A stretch of 64,000 nt of DNA from the NCBI RefSeq assembly GCF_014195635.1, contig NZ_JACICC010000003.1:434001-498000 (forward strand), in the 5' to 3' direction. The position numbers were made by a program, and so were the translations under genes. Below are positions 36,859 through 45,708 of this stretch, piece by piece. The number at the start of each line of letters is the position of its first letter. Positions within the stretch are counted from its first letter, which is position 1. The notes beneath the pieces are model-generated. The model was not told the origin of the DNA, made no database searches, and saw only the letters and a program-made list of their open reading frames with translations. Source of the stretch: Pseudochelatococcus contaminans. Its GTDB lineage: Bacteria; Pseudomonadota; Alphaproteobacteria; Rhizobiales; Beijerinckiaceae.

Positions 36859-36868
36859 GGCACCGGGA

Positions 36869-37624
36869 ATGAGCGATTTTCGGGACCGTGGCGAGCCGTC
36901 CGCCTTTGGCATCGTGCTGCAGGCGGCCGCTGGCGCTGCGGGCGACGTGTTGTCGCCGCCGCTGCGCAAGCTGCTGTGGTATTCCCTCGGGCTGACGCTG
37001 CTACTGCTTTTCGCGCTTGGCACCGGCATGTCCGCCATCATCAACTGGCTGGCTGATCAATCCGTGTGGCTGTCGAGCTACCCCTACATCAGCGCAATTG
37101 CCGTTGTATTGGCGGCAGCCGGGGTTTTCGTTGGCCTGATCTTTCTGATCCCGCCGGTTTCGGCGGTGGTGGCTGGCTATTTTCTCGATGATGTCGCTGC
37201 TGTCGTCGAGGCGCGATGCGATCCGGGCGGGAGGCCCGGCACCGCACTGCCCGTGGGGCAGGCGCTGATCGCGGGTCTGCGGTTTGCAGCGCTGTCGCTT
37301 GGCGTCAACCTGCTGGCACTTTTATTATTGCTGGTGCCCGGCGTCAATCTGATCGCATTTCTCGCGGCCAACGCCTATCTGTTCGGCCGCGAATATTTCG
37401 AGCTGGCAGCGGGGCGCTATCGATCCGTCGAGGACGCGCGGGATCTGCGCCGCAGAAACGCCACCCTTGCATTCATGGGCGGTCTGGTTACGGCGCTGCT
37501 GGTGATGGTGCCGATCGTCAACCTCGTGACGCCGCTGTTCGGCACCGCGCTGATGGTCCGCATGCATAAAGCCGTTGATCGTCAGGAGAGACGGCGAGGC
37601 GTGGTTATATCCGCACCTCGGTAA
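36869..37624 (+). CDS. EI24 domain (CysZ-like) membrane protein
   Basis: 251 residues from the ATG at 36869, 10 bp past the dehydrogenase stop; the frame is open upstream inside that gene. It has about four or five membrane helices (for example LWYSLGLTLLLLFALGTGMS, SAIAVVLAAAGVFVGLIFLI, LALLLLLVPGVNLIAFLAAN) and the EI24 pattern NAYLFGREYFELAAGRYRSV. The CysZ branch transports sulfate, but alphaproteobacterial EI24 proteins are uncharacterised. Its last 20 bp overlap the convergent NDUFA9-like gene. Confidence 0.85.
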   Translation: MSDFRDRGEPSAFGIVLQAAAGAAGDVLSPPLRKLLWYSLGLTLLLLFALGTGMSAIINWLADQSVWLSSYPYISAIAVVLAAAGVFVGLIFLIPPVSAVVAGYFLDDVAAVVEARCDPGGRPGTALPVGQALIAGLRFAALSLGVNLLALLLLLVPGVNLIAFLAANAYLFGREYFELAAGRYRSVEDARDLRRRNATLAFMGGLVTALLVMVPIVNLVTPLFGTALMVRMHKAVDRQERRRGVVISAPR

Positions 37625-38603
37625 ACTGACCGGACTTGCGGAAACGCCACAGATAATCGGCCACAATTGCCTCATAAGCCGAGGGCGCGATGCCGAGCCC
37701 TTCCAGCGTGCGTCCTTCGGCAATCGCCTCGGCGGAAACGACGTTGTCGAGCGCCAGCAGCTTGACCTGATCGGGCGTCACGACCAAAGCGTCCGGCAAC
37801 AGGCCCAGCGTCAGCTTGTCGAGGAACTCGATTATACCGGCCTGTACCCGCGCAACGCCGAAGGGCAGCGAGATGACGGGGCGCTGACGGCCCGTGACGG
37901 CCTGAACATGCGTTACAAGCTGACGCAACGTCTGCACCTGCGGCCCACCGATCTCATAGATCTTGCCGCCGGCCACGGCGCCGTCGACGGCACGGGCGAT
38001 GGCTTCCGCGACATCCACCGCGTAAACCGGCTGGAAGCGCGTCTGCGCGCCGACGATGGGCAGAACGGGCAGGGCACGGGCCAGCGCAGCGAAGCGCGTG
38101 AAGAACCCGTCCCCACGGCCGAAAATAATGGACGGACGGAAAACGACAGCATCAGGAGCGGCAGAGAAAACGGCTTCCTCGCCGAGCGCCTTGGTGCGGG
38201 CATAAAGGGAGTTGGAGTTTTTGTCCGCACCAATGGCGGAGACGTGCACGAGCCGGACGCCGTGAGCGGCGGCTGCTTCCGCTACGACACGCGCGCCATC
38301 TTCCTGCACGGCCTTGAAGTTCTGCCGGCCGATCTGCTGGAGAATGCCAACGAGGTTGATGACGACATCCGATCCCTCGACCGCGCGCTTGACGGATTCA
38401 GCGAAGCGGACGTTGGCCTGCACGGGCGCGATCTGCCCAACCACACCCAGCGGCTGCAAATGGCCCGCCAGATCAGGACGGCGCACGGCGACGCGGACGC
38501 GATAGCCGCGCTGGGCAAGTGCCCGCACGACATGGCGGCCGAGAAAACCCGACCCTCCGAAGACCGTCACGAGTTCCGCTGAACGCAACATCACTTCCGC
38601 CAT
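37605..38603 (-). CDS. NDUFA9-like NAD(P)-binding protein (atypical SDR)
   Basis: 332 residues from the ATG at 38603, preceded by GGGAG; the upstream codons to 38618 contain that site. The N-terminal Rossmann motif VTVFGGSGFLGRHVVRALAQ is followed by DVVINLVGIL, VRLVHVSAIGADKNSNSLYA with the YxRTK segment, and FRPSIIFGRGDGFFTRFAAL. This is the complex I NDUFA9-subunit family (atypical short-chain dehydrogenase). Bacterial members are thought to bind NAD(P)H and may influence quinone or complex I biology, but function is not settled. Confidence 0.88.
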   Translation of the reverse strand: MAEVMLRSAELVTVFGGSGFLGRHVVRALAQRGYRVRVAVRRPDLAGHLQPLGVVGQIAPVQANVRFAESVKRAVEGSDVVINLVGILQQIGRQNFKAVQEDGARVVAEAAAAHGVRLVHVSAIGADKNSNSLYARTKALGEEAVFSAAPDAVVFRPSIIFGRGDGFFTRFAALARALPVLPIVGAQTRFQPVYAVDVAEAIARAVDGAVAGGKIYEIGGPQVQTLRQLVTHVQAVTGRQRPVISLPFGVARVQAGIIEFLDKLTLGLLPDALVVTPDQVKLLALDNVVSAEAIAEGRTLEGLGIAPSAYEAIVADYLWRFRKSGQFTEVRI

Positions 38604-38815
38604 CGGTATCTCCCACACAGGTCAACAATCAGTCCGGCTGCCCGGCTCCTGAAACCACGCTGGCCGCTTCCCGGACGATCCGGGCCGGCAATCACCCTGT
38701 TGAATAGCCAATTCGCTCCACCGTGTACAGACACTCCGGAATGATTCAAGCCTGCAACGGCAAAAACATCTGAAGCGGTACGCGAAGCCGCAATACTGCC
38801 GCTGTTCGATCAAAG

Positions 38816-38853
38816 TTCTTTCCGATCAGGTGGAAGCGACTGATCGGAAAGAA
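38816..38853. terminator. 14-bp stem-loop, probable terminator of the acetyltransferase gene
   Basis: Arms 38816-38829 and 38840-38853 pair perfectly over 14 bp with a 10-nt loop. It lies 52 bp past the stop of the minus-strand acetyltransferase. The minus-strand arm ends in AAAGAA followed by CTTTG, not a strong T-run. Confidence 0.6.
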
Positions 38854-38905
38854 TTCATGCTCACGATGCCATTTGAACAGGATAAACAGAGCCGGTGCAG
38901 CGCGG

Positions 38906-39208
38906 TCAGGCGCCTGCAATAATATCCGCGTAACGGTCATGCTGTTTCTTCAATATAGCGGTGATGAAGGAGCATTCCGAACGCACGCGACCATTGGCCT
39001 CACGCACGGCCTCAAGCGCGCCTTCGGCAAGACGGCTGCCGACACCGCGTCCGCCCAGCACGGGAGGGACTTCCGTGTGCTCGAATACATAGATCGGGCG
39101 GGCATCGTCTTTCGCGGTTTCGGTCCTGTAACCGATGAATGCAGTATGGCCGTCCACGACCAGCTCGAAACGATGATCGGTTGTATTGTTGATGATGGTT
39201 TCCGACAT
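38906..39208 (-). CDS. Small GNAT-like N-acetyltransferase (YjdJ/COG2388 type)
   Basis: 100 residues from the ATG at 39208 behind GGGAGC. The pattern FELVVDGHTAFIGYRT, FEHTEVPPVLGGRGVGSRLA and RVRSECSFITAILKKQHDRY matches the minimal GNAT proteins of COG2388, where GGRGVGSRLA is the acetyl-CoA pyrophosphate loop. The target is unknown. It is a single gene between two non-coding stretches. Confidence 0.88.
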   Translation of the reverse strand: MSETIINNTTDHRFELVVDGHTAFIGYRTETAKDDARPIYVFEHTEVPPVLGGRGVGSRLAEGALEAVREANGRVRSECSFITAILKKQHDRYADIIAGA

Positions 39209-39784
39209 GACAGCTCCCGATTTGCGTGAAGCCTCGCCGAAACGAATCTTCACATAGAAATGATTGGGCCGGATATGCGCAGCTATCCCAGCCGATCATA
39301 GGAAGATGTGGTGGCGGCCGCCCTTTTCTACAAGAGATGAACATAGGCGATAGAGTTATTCACAGCTTTCTAGGTGACAGAAATAGCGCTCGCGTAAAGC
39401 GTCATAGAAAATAATGCCTAGTGATGCTGCATTATTGTGCGCCGCAAAAGGAAAAACGAGGTATTGCATTAAAGCGAGCAATTATCGCAAGATACACCCA
39501 ATTATGACAGTGGGGGAGTGGTTATCCCGGTGTCGTGGAGTCTTGATCGTGAGCTGCGAGCGCCAGTTTTGTCGGGCTTGAAAGTAAATGGTTCTGTACA
39601 GGAGTGTGCCTGTGAAGCCCAAGACATGGCGACGACATTGCCATCGTTGAATGGAAGCGGGGAATGTTCGATCCCGCCATGAGTTTGCCGCAAAGGAGTA
39701 TATTTTAGTGTTGCGTGACTAATGATTATGAATTAAGAAAACTTGCAAGGAAGACATTTTACTCTCTTTTATTGAGGATCTCCA
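39209..39784. other. AT-rich regulatory region upstream of mucR
   Basis: About 575 bp without a supported gene. AT content is high at 39390-39500 and 39690-39775, with many TpA steps. MucR proteins bind such AT-rich DNA and repress their own genes in known cases, so autoregulation is plausible. A GAGG ribosome binding site at about 39773-39776 precedes the GTG start. Confidence 0.5.
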
Positions 39785-40270
39785 GTGACAGACGATACCC
39801 AACAAGCAGACAAGGTGAATTATGTCGAGCTTGCAGCTGACATAGTTTCCGCTTATGTCGCCAATAACTCGGTCGCAGCTGTAGAGTTGCCGGCTCTTAT
39901 CAATGAAGTTCATTCGGCGCTGCGCCGGGTCTCTTCAGGTATCGGTGAATCCGCTGCCGAGCCGCCGAAGCCTGCAGTAGCAATCAAGAAGTCCATCACC
40001 CCGGACTACATCATCTGCCTTGAAGACGGTAAGAAGTTCAAGTCACTGAAGCGCCACCTGCGCACGCAGTACGATCTGACGCCGGAACAGTACAGGGAGA
40101 AGTGGGGTCTTGCGCCTGACTATCCGATGGTTGCGCCGAACTACGCGCTTGCTCGCTCCCAGCTGGCCAAGGAAATGGGTCTCGGACAGCAGCGCCGTCG
40201 CGAAACCGTTGCTGCTTCCGCTGCGCCTGCTCCTGCAAAGCGTGGCCGCCGCAAGGCTTCCGGCGAGTAA
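39785..40270 (+). CDS. mucR: MucR/Ros family transcriptional regulator with an incomplete zinc site
   Basis: 161 residues, GTG start after GAGG. The MucR domain spans about 10-135, with [40 protein letters not shown] and [20 protein letters not shown]. MucR proteins are oligomeric H-NS-like repressors controlling exopolysaccharide, motility and cell-cycle genes. In Ros the zinc is held by Cys-x2-Cys-x9-His-x3-His-His. Here the positions read Cys78, Asp81, His91, Gln95, Tyr96, so the last histidines are missing. Zinc-free Ros homologues are known from Mesorhizobium, so the fold may still form. The basic C-terminal tail is KRGRRK. Confidence 0.92.
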   Translation: MTDDTQQADKVNYVELAADIVSAYVANNSVAAVELPALINEVHSALRRVSSGIGESAAEPPKPAVAIKKSITPDYIICLEDGKKFKSLKRHLRTQYDLTPEQYREKWGLAPDYPMVAPNYALARSQLAKEMGLGQQRRRETVAASAAPAPAKRGRRKASGE

Positions 40271-40322
40271 TTGTCTGCCGGCACGCTGTTTTCTTGAGCG
40301 GCTGCTGTGTAGAAATGATTTG

Positions 40323-40358
40323 AAGGCGGTTGGCAGTCATGTTGCCGGCCGCCTTTTG
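40323..40358 (+). terminator. Terminator downstream of mucR
   Basis: AAGGCGG (40323-40329) pairs with CCGCCTT (40349-40355); an inner GGCA/TGCC pairing extends the stem across a bulge. TTTT follows. It lies 52 bp past the stop codon. Confidence 0.65.
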
Positions 40359-40792
40359 CATTGTATGATGCTCGATATTTATTCAGTCGGTTGCGCTCAA
40401 CTGCGTCAGTGCTACTCGGTGCATGTGCTGGTGTATCGATCTTGATGTCAGCTTCAGCATTGCGATGGAAGGCGCTACGCTATGGTGCATTCAGTCATAC
40501 GCGCCAATGTGGCTTGAATGTGATGCCTGAATCGGGAATTCCTGTCCCGATGCCGCCATAAATCATGCATAAGACTGTTTGGTCACTTCTCTGCTTTCCG
40601 GGGTATGCGCTCGGGGTGGCCGTTTGAGATGGGGCTTGGCGTGCAAGTATTTCACGTAACACTTGTGAGCGGCATTGCGGGTGCCTAAATTGCGTCGATG
40701 CCCGCTTCGTGCGGTCTGGTGAAGTATCGGATAATATATCGCCTGTCCGGCTGCAGAAGATCAGTGCCGGATGTTTTTGCAGTTGGGGCACG
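40359..40792. other. Gene-free interval upstream of chvG
   Basis: About 430 bp, with no supported gene. In related genomes the response-regulator gene chvI sits here, but the interval is too short for a roughly 720-bp gene and shows no receiver-domain sequence. It presumably holds the chvG promoter. Confidence 0.5.
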
Positions 40793-42595
40793 ATGACGGT
40801 CGAGTTTCAGGATTTGCCCGGAGAGGACAGCCCGTCCAGATCGCGGCGCGACAGGGGCGCCCGGGTACCGTATAGCCTCAGGCTGTGGCGGCGGGCTCGC
40901 TTGTCGGCGCGGATTCCGCGCATTCTGCGGGGCATCCTGTCGCGTGCATCGTCCAGCCTGACGCGCCGTATCGTGGTGCTCAATCTCGTGGGGCTCGTGG
41001 CGCTGTTGAGCGGGCTGCTTTACCTGAACCAGTTCCGCGCTGGCCTGATCGAGTCCCGCACGCGCAGTCTGCTGATTCAGGGAGAGATTATTGCCGGCGC
41101 GATTGCGGCGTCCGCCAATGTCGACACCGATACCGTCACTGTCGACCCTGACAGGCTGTTGCAGTTACAGGCCGGTGAAAGCCTTGGCCTTGGCGAGGAA
41201 ATCTCTCCGCTGGACTTCTCCATCAACCCGGAGCAGGTGGCGCCGGTGTTGCGGCGGCTGGTGACGCCGACGCGAACCCGTGCGCGTATTTATGACCGTG
41301 AGGGCATGCTGCTTCTCGACTCGCGGAATTTCTACTCGCGCGGCGATATCCTTCGCTACGATTTACCGCCGGCGGGCCAGCAGCCGGGCGTTTTGCAGAA
41401 AATTCAGGATTGGTTGCGCGGCAAGATCGCCCCCGGTCCTTCGCCGATTTCCGAGGAGATCAACACCGCCGCCGGGCGCGTCCTGCCCGAAGTGCGGGAA
41501 GCGCTGGGCGGAACGGCGGCAAGCGTGGCGCGCATCAACTCGCAGGGCGAAACCATCGTCTATGTGGCTCTGCCGATCCAGCGGCTGCGCACGGTGCGCG
41601 GCGCGCTGCTGCTGTCCACGCAGGGCGGCGATATCGACTCGATCATTGCGAGCGAGCGCTGGGCAATGCTGCGGGTGTTCGCGGTTGCTGCCATCGTGAT
41701 GACGGTGCTGTCCGTGCTGCTTGCCGGCACCATCGCCGGGCCGGTGCGCCGGTTGGCAGAGGCTGCCGAGCGGGTGCGGCGGGGTATCAAGTCACGACAG
41801 GAGATCCCGGATTTCACCGCCCGCTCCGACGAGATCGGCCATCTGTCCGGCGCTTTGCGGGATATGACACAGGCGCTGTATCGGCGCATCGACGCCATTG
41901 AGAGCTTTGCCGCCGATGTGGCGCACGAACTGAAAAACCCGCTGACATCGTTGCGAAGCGCCGTGGAAACTCTGCCGCTGGCCCGCAATGACGATGCGCG
42001 CGACAGGCTTTTTGCCGTCATCCAGCAAGACGTGAAGCGGCTCGACCGGCTGATCAGCGATATATCGGACGCGTCGCGGCTCGATGCCGAACTGGCGCGG
42101 ATCGAGTCCGAACCCATCGATGTGGTTCTGGCGCTCGAAACTGTCGCGGCGGTGGCGCGCGGGGTGCACGATAACCCGATCATCATAACCGTCGACCCGG
42201 ACGCTGATCCCGGCCGTGACTTCCTTGTGCTGGGGCATGACGGGCGGTTGGGGCAGGTGTTCAACAATCTGGTCGACAACGCCATTTCCTTCTCACCGCC
42301 CGATGGGGAAATCCGGATCGACTTGCGCCGCGATGGCAACGAGGTCGTCGTCACGGTCGAGGATGACGGGCCGGGTATTCCCGAACATGCGCTGGAACGC
42401 GTGTTCGAGCGCTTCTACACCGACCGTCCGGCGCAGAAATTCGGTCAGAATTCCGGCCTTGGCCTATCGATTTCCCGCCAGATCGTCGAGGCCCATCGGG
42501 GAACGATCAAGGCCGGAAACCGGACCGATGCCGATGGCGAGGTGACGGGTGCATGCTTTGAAATCCGCCTGCCGGCCATGCAGCCCGGTGCATGA
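40793..42595 (+). CDS. chvG: ChvG-type sensor histidine kinase
   Basis: 600 residues from the ATG at 40793 after GGGG; the frame is open upstream to 40709. Architecture: cytoplasmic basic N-terminus, helix near 65-85, periplasmic sensor (about 90-300, stimulus-sensing domain of ChvG/ExoS), second helix near 305-330, HAMP, H-box with phosphoacceptor His378 in VAHELKNPLT, then an intact HATPase domain (NLVDNAISFS, DDGPGIPEH, GLGLSISRQIVEAHRG). ChvG senses acid and envelope stress and phosphorylates ChvI. Downstream genes hprK, EIIA and HPr match the conserved neighbourhood. Confidence 0.93.
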   Translation: MTVEFQDLPGEDSPSRSRRDRGARVPYSLRLWRRARLSARIPRILRGILSRASSSLTRRIVVLNLVGLVALLSGLLYLNQFRAGLIESRTRSLLIQGEIIAGAIAASANVDTDTVTVDPDRLLQLQAGESLGLGEEISPLDFSINPEQVAPVLRRLVTPTRTRARIYDREGMLLLDSRNFYSRGDILRYDLPPAGQQPGVLQKIQDWLRGKIAPGPSPISEEINTAAGRVLPEVREALGGTAASVARINSQGETIVYVALPIQRLRTVRGALLLSTQGGDIDSIIASERWAMLRVFAVAAIVMTVLSVLLAGTIAGPVRRLAEAAERVRRGIKSRQEIPDFTARSDEIGHLSGALRDMTQALYRRIDAIESFAADVAHELKNPLTSLRSAVETLPLARNDDARDRLFAVIQQDVKRLDRLISDISDASRLDAELARIESEPIDVVLALETVAAVARGVHDNPIIITVDPDADPGRDFLVLGHDGRLGQVFNNLVDNAISFSPPDGEIRIDLRRDGNEVVVTVEDDGPGIPEHALERVFERFYTDRPAQKFGQNSGLGLSISRQIVEAHRGTIKAGNRTDADGEVTGACFEIRLPAMQPGA

Positions 42596-42631
42596 GCAGG
42601 TTTCTGGAACGGAAGAAGCGCCGCGAAAATC

Positions 42632-43150
42632 ATGATGGCTGCCGGTGACGCTGTAATATCGGAAGGAACCGCTGACACGAAAGCCGTCACCGTTCACGCG
42701 ACGGCGGTGGTCATCGGCGAAACCGGCGTGCTGATCCGGGGGCGATCGGGCAGCGGCAAATCCACGTTGGCGCGGCAGATTCTGGAGTGCGGCCGGCGGG
42801 AAGGGCGCTTCGCCCGGTTGGTCTGTGACGACAGGATCAGGCTCGTTCATTGTCATGGCCGGATCGTGGCGCATGCGCTGCCATCCATCGCCGGTTTGCT
42901 TGAGGTGCGCGGAACCGGGCTGGCGAAAGTGCCATTTCAGCGTGCGGCGGTCATCGGCCTGGTTGTTGATTCGGATTTAACGCTGGAGCGCATGCCCGAT
43001 TCCGGAGACAGGACGGTCGATATTCTCGGCGTGCAGCTGCCACGCATCGCGGTGGGAGGCGCAACTGATGCATCAGGACTGATTTTTTGGCTTTTCGCTC
43101 AACGGGAAAGCGAATGGTGTGACATTTATGGTCACATAATGTCGATTTAA
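42632..43150 (+). CDS. hprK: Short HPr kinase/phosphorylase
   Basis: 172 residues, about half the length of Firmicute HprK, because alphaproteobacterial forms lack the N-terminal domain. Walker A GRSGSGKS is at 37-44, a DDRIRL segment follows, and the HprK signature region reads LLEVRGTGLAKVPFQRAA. It phosphorylates the regulatory serine of HPr. The start could be either of the first two ATGs; no strong ribosome binding site is seen. It lies 36 bp after chvG, linking acid sensing and PTS control. Confidence 0.9.
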   Translation: MMAAGDAVISEGTADTKAVTVHATAVVIGETGVLIRGRSGSGKSTLARQILECGRREGRFARLVCDDRIRLVHCHGRIVAHALPSIAGLLEVRGTGLAKVPFQRAAVIGLVVDSDLTLERMPDSGDRTVDILGVQLPRIAVGGATDASGLIFWLFAQRESEWCDIYGHIMSI

Positions 43151-43232
43151 GTCTGGAACCCTTGCACTTTTCCCCGCAATGCACAAAATGGATTCTTCTG
43201 TCATGGATCGTGACGGTGGTACAGGGTTCTGA

Positions 43233-43634
43233 ATGATCGGTCTCGTATTGGTGACGCACGGTTGTCTGGCGACGGAGTTTCGTGCAGCGCTGGAACACGT
43301 GGTAGGTCCGCAGACGCAGCTCGAGACCGTAACAATCGGTCCGGAAGACGATATGGATGGCTGTCGGCAGGATATTCTGCAGGCCGTCTGCCGGGCTGAT
43401 ACCGGCGAAGGCGTCGTGGTACTTACGGATATGTTCGGCGGCACGCCGTCCAATCTTGCAATTTCCTGCATGAACGGCAGCAAGGTCGAGGTGATTGCCG
43501 GCATGAATTTGCCGCTCCTCATCAAGCTTGCATCCGTGCGCGAAGAGCGCAGCATCGATGAAGCGGTGCTTGAGGCGCAGGAAGCCGGGCGTAAATATAT
43601 CAACGTCGCCAGCCATGTGCTGACGGGGCGTTGA
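43233..43634 (+). CDS. PTS mannose-type EIIA protein
   Basis: 133 residues with the EIIA-Man fold. The phosphoacceptor His9 lies in LVLVTHGCLA, and VVVLTDMFGGTPSNLAISCM is a strong family marker. No IIB, IIC or IID partner is encoded here, so it is a regulatory rather than a sugar-transport component, receiving phosphate from HPr. Together with ptsP/EI elsewhere it forms the nitrogen-type PTS of alphaproteobacteria. Confidence 0.92.
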   Translation: MIGLVLVTHGCLATEFRAALEHVVGPQTQLETVTIGPEDDMDGCRQDILQAVCRADTGEGVVVLTDMFGGTPSNLAISCMNGSKVEVIAGMNLPLLIKLASVREERSIDEAVLEAQEAGRKYINVASHVLTGR

Positions 43635-43793
43635 ACGGTTTCTTCCGTTGCGGAGCGTGCCGTTCTGGCGGCCGGCTGTGCGCATGGTAGCTTGCGCGCC
43701 CGAATCGGCGTATCGGGACATTGGACGTTTATGCATGGGGCGTCGCGCATGCGCGACAGCTCGTCCGCTATGGTTTCGCGAAAGTGACAGGAC

Positions 43794-44168
43794 GTGATCG
43801 ATATTGCTGACGACAGCCCCGTGCGCGAGGGCCAATCCGCTGTGGGCGCCGATGTAATGACCTCTGACAGTTCGACAGCGGAACAGGCTACTGCCGCGCC
43901 CGCGCCGCGCGAGTTGCCCATCGTCAACCGCAAGGGCCTGCATGCGCGCGCGTCCGCCAAGTTCGTCCAGACCGTCGATCGTTTCGATGCGGAAGTCAGG
44001 GTCACCCGCGCCGGTGAGACGGTGGGCGGGCGTTCGATCATGGGTCTTTTGACGCTTGCCGCCGCAAAGGGCACCAGCATCACGGTCTCCGCGACGGGTG
44101 CGCAGGCGCACGAAGCGCTTGATGCCATCGAGGCGCTGCTCGCCAACCGTTTCGGCGAAGACGAATAG
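43794..44168 (+). CDS. ptsH: HPr phosphocarrier protein with N-terminal extension
   Basis: 124 residues from GTG at 43794. The HPr domain begins near residue 40: IVNRKGLHARASAKF holds the phosphoacceptor His50, and GGRSIMGLLTLAA holds Ser81, the site for HprK. The 38-residue acidic N-terminal extension is unusual; an ATG at 43857 would shorten it to 17 residues, but neither start has a good ribosome binding site. HPr relays phosphate from EI to the EIIA encoded just upstream, and Ser phosphorylation by HprK tunes this. Confidence 0.9.
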   Translation: MIDIADDSPVREGQSAVGADVMTSDSSTAEQATAAPAPRELPIVNRKGLHARASAKFVQTVDRFDAEVRVTRAGETVGGRSIMGLLTLAAAKGTSITVSATGAQAHEALDAIEALLANRFGEDE

Positions 44169-44183
44169 TTCTCCCTGCTAATA

Positions 44184-44203
44184 TATAAAGACTTCTTTAT
44201 ATC
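44184..44203. promoter_or_regulatory. 20-bp palindrome upstream of ahcY, candidate SahR/SamR operator
   Basis: Arms ATATAAAGA (44184-44192) and TCTTTATAT (44195-44203) are perfect inverted repeats around CT. It lies 107 bp before ahcY and 15 bp after ptsH. ArsR-family SahR/SamR regulators, which respond to S-adenosylhomocysteine, bind AAAGA-type palindromes upstream of ahcY and metK in Proteobacteria; my recall of the exact consensus is limited. Confidence 0.6.
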
Positions 44204-44310
44204 ATTGTTGCCGCGTGCGATCTGCGCTGCTATAGAGCGCGTGCGTCGGTGCGCTTGCGCGTGCCGGTTTTTCGGCCGGAGTGTCGGGTTATCATTTCAG
44301 GATAGGACAG

Positions 44311-45708
44311 ATGTCGCAGGATTTTGTCGTCAAGGACCTTTCGCTGGCCGATTGGGGTCGTAAGGAAATTTCCATCGCCGAAACGGAAATGCCGGGTCTC
44401 ATCGCCGTGCGCGAGGAGTTCGGTCCCGCGCAGCCGCTGAAGGGCGCGCGCATCGCCGGCTCCCTGCATATGACCATTCAGACCGCCGTCCTCATCGAGA
44501 CACTGACGGCTCTTGGCGCCGATGTGCGCTGGGCATCGTGCAACATCTATTCCACGCAGGACCACGCCGCGGCCGCCATCGCTGCATCGGGCGTGCCGGT
44601 GTTCGCCGTCAAGGGCGAGTCGCTGGAGGAATACTGGAACTACACCCGCAAGATTCTCGAGTGGGGCGACGGTGGCACGCCGAACCTGATTCTCGATGAC
44701 GGCGGCGACGCCACATTGTTGGTGCACCTTGGCCTGCGCGCCGAAAAGGGCGACACGGCGTTCCTCGACAAGCCTTCGTCTGAGGAAGAGGAAGTGCTGT
44801 TCGCGCTGATCAAGCGCACGCTGTCCGAAAAGCCCGGCTGGTTCGCCGAGCTTGCGGCCAACATCAAGGGCGTTTCCGAGGAGACGACCACGGGCGTGCA
44901 TCGCCTCTACATCATGGAGCGCGACGGCAACCTGCTGTTCCCGGCCATCAACGTCAACGACTCGGTCACGAAGTCGAAGTTCGACAACCTCTATGGCTGC
45001 CGCGAGTCGCTGGTGGACGGTATCCGTCGCGGCACGGACGTGATGATGGCCGGCAAGGTCGCCATGGTGGCGGGCTTCGGCGATGTGGGCAAAGGCTCCG
45101 CCGCGTCGCTGCGCAATGCCGGCTGCCGCGTTCTGGTGTCGGAGATCGATCCCATCTGCGCCCTGCAGGCGGCGATGGAAGGCTATGAGGTCGTGACGAT
45201 GGAGGAGGCCGCGCCGCGCGCCGATATCTTCGTCACCGCCACCGGCAACAAGGACATCATCACGCTCGACCACATGCGGGCGATGAAGGATCGCGCCATC
45301 GTCTGCAACATCGGCCATTTCGACAACGAGATCCAGGTCGGCGCGCTGCGCAACTACAAGTGGGACAATATCAAGCCGCAGGTGGATGAGATCACTTTCC
45401 CCGATGGCAAGCGCATCATCCTGCTGTCCGAAGGCCGTCTCGTGAACCTCGGCAACGCCACGGGCCATCCCTCGTTCGTCATGTCGGCATCGTTCACCAA
45501 CCAGACGTTGGCGCAGATCGACCTGCACACGAAGCAGGGCGAATATGGCAACAAGGTCTACACGCTCCCGAAGCACCTCGACGAAAAGGTCGCGGCGCTG
45601 CATCTGTCCAAGATCGGCGTGACCCTGTCGAAGCTGTCCGACGATCAGGCCAAGTACCTCGGCATTCCCGCCGAAGGGCCGTTCAAGCCTGATCACTACC
45701 GCTACTGA
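44311..45708 (+). CDS. ahcY: Adenosylhomocysteinase
   Basis: 465 residues from the ATG at 44311, preceded by AGGACAG. The enzyme hydrolyses S-adenosylhomocysteine to adenosine and homocysteine, completing the methylation cycle. NAD-binding [20 protein letters not shown], substrate-site [20 protein letters not shown], and C-terminal KPDHYRY are diagnostic; [13 protein letters not shown] and NIGHFDNEI also match. Full length. The preceding gap contains a probable regulatory palindrome, so it may be transcribed separately from the PTS genes. Confidence 0.97.
   Translation: MSQDFVVKDLSLADWGRKEISIAETEMPGLIAVREEFGPAQPLKGARIAGSLHMTIQTAVLIETLTALGADVRWASCNIYSTQDHAAAAIAASGVPVFAVKGESLEEYWNYTRKILEWGDGGTPNLILDDGGDATLLVHLGLRAEKGDTAFLDKPSSEEEEVLFALIKRTLSEKPGWFAELAANIKGVSEETTTGVHRLYIMERDGNLLFPAINVNDSVTKSKFDNLYGCRESLVDGIRRGTDVMMAGKVAMVAGFGDVGKGSAASLRNAGCRVLVSEIDPICALQAAMEGYEVVTMEEAAPRADIFVTATGNKDIITLDHMRAMKDRAIVCNIGHFDNEIQVGALRNYKWDNIKPQVDEITFPDGKRIILLSEGRLVNLGNATGHPSFVMSASFTNQTLAQIDLHTKQGEYGNKVYTLPKHLDEKVAALHLSKIGVTLSKLSDDQAKYLGIPAEGPFKPDHYRY

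Noticed and set aside
40271-40792. Decayed chvI gene upstream of chvG
   Set aside because: No receiver-domain or winged-helix residues can be seen in any frame, and the gap is shorter than the gene.
44169-44310. SAH or SAM riboswitch upstream of ahcY
   Set aside because: The 142-bp leader shows a protein-operator-like palindrome, but I could not lay out a known riboswitch core or pseudoknot in it.
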